This document shows, in pieces, positions 6,164 through 6,328 of a stretch of 6,328 bases of DNA. This DNA is from Gammaproteobacteria bacterium. GTDB lineage: Bacteria > Pseudomonadota > Gammaproteobacteria > UBA9214. Under the pieces are notes generated by a model that did no database searches, had not been told where the DNA came from, and saw only the letters and a program-made list of their open reading frames with translations. Every line of letters begins with the position of its first letter. Positions within the stretch are counted from its first letter, which is position 1. A program made the position numbers and the translations under genes. The stretch is from contig JAUVNM010000110.1 in NCBI GenBank assembly GCA_030599705.1, forward strand, positions 1-6,328, in the 5' to 3' direction.

Positions 6164-6328
6164 TTACCGCAGCCGCGAATGCCCCGGCATTTCGTGGCCC
6201 GGTTCACACTCTACCCGGTAGCGCCGGATCACGGCATTGCGGCTTAGCGGTCTTCCCTTGAGTTCGTTCTTGCGCTTGCGCAGTTGCGTACAGTGGTCGG
6301 CCTGTTCTTCCGCCATGGTATTGCGGGA
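6164..6328 (-). CDS. Unrecognised small or partial ORF, convergent with the AsmA gene
   Basis: On the minus strand a frame is open from the window edge to a TAA at 6166-6164. It gives 54 visible codons, with an internal ATG at 6316 that would yield a 50-residue protein. The visible part is strongly basic and helical at first (QLRKRKNELKGRPLSRNAVI), then carries Cys and His residues (CEPGHEMPGH) and ends in RLR. The stop lies only 15 bases past the AsmA stop, tight spacing typical of real convergent genes. No ribosome-binding site precedes the ATG at 6316, so this is more likely the C-terminal end of a longer protein starting outside the window. I do not recognise the family and give no function. 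Confidence 0.45.
   Translation of the reverse strand, partial: SRNTMAEEQADHCTQLRKRKNELKGRPLSRNAVIRRYRVECEPGHEMPGHSRLR

Noticed and set aside
6178..6191. AATGCC-CC-GGCATT stem as a bidirectional terminator after the AsmA gene
   Set aside because: The loop is too tight, no T-run follows, and it lies within the convergent reading frame.
1..6328. CRISPR arrays, tRNA or rRNA genes, transposases
   Set aside because: No regularly spaced direct repeats, no tRNA-like fold, no rRNA sequence and no transposase motifs were seen on either strand.

Overview
The window looks like a chromosomal segment of a Gammaproteobacterium. The case rests on an OprD-type outer-membrane porin, an AsmA-family envelope protein, moderately high G+C in the genes and short hairpin repeats between them. 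No 16S rRNA or other taxonomic marker is present, so this is an inference from gene families and no genus is offered.

Layout. Positions 1-236 are non-coding and rich in repeats: a 92-bp element with perfect 19-bp inverted arms (1-92), a small stem (166-182) and a compact ATCCCC-N8-GGGGAT hairpin (186-205). An OprD-family porin gene lies on the minus strand at 237-1586. A short divergent control region (1599-1690), with an A+T-rich core flanked by an 8-bp inverted repeat, separates it from two plus-strand genes. The first (1691-3028) encodes a three-part protein: a small-alarmone-hydrolase-type HD domain, a CBS pair, and a C-terminal helical region ending in an R-x4-H motif that looks like a HEPN ribonuclease domain. 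After a 54-bp A+T-rich gap comes a long AsmA-family gene (3083-6148, GTG start). At the right edge a minus-strand reading frame (6164-6328) runs convergently and is cut by the window end.

How the genes may fit together. The porin and the AsmA protein are both envelope components, one in the outer membrane and one anchored in the inner membrane spanning the periplasm. The protein between them is a soluble, probably cytoplasmic, nucleotide-signalling protein. Its HD motifs look complete for hydrolysis of (p)ppGpp-like alarmones, its CBS pair could sense an adenine nucleotide, and the HEPN-like end could act on RNA. That combination is the most unusual item here. The idea that it links stringent signalling to RNA cleavage or to the neighbouring envelope genes is a hypothesis, not something the sequence proves.
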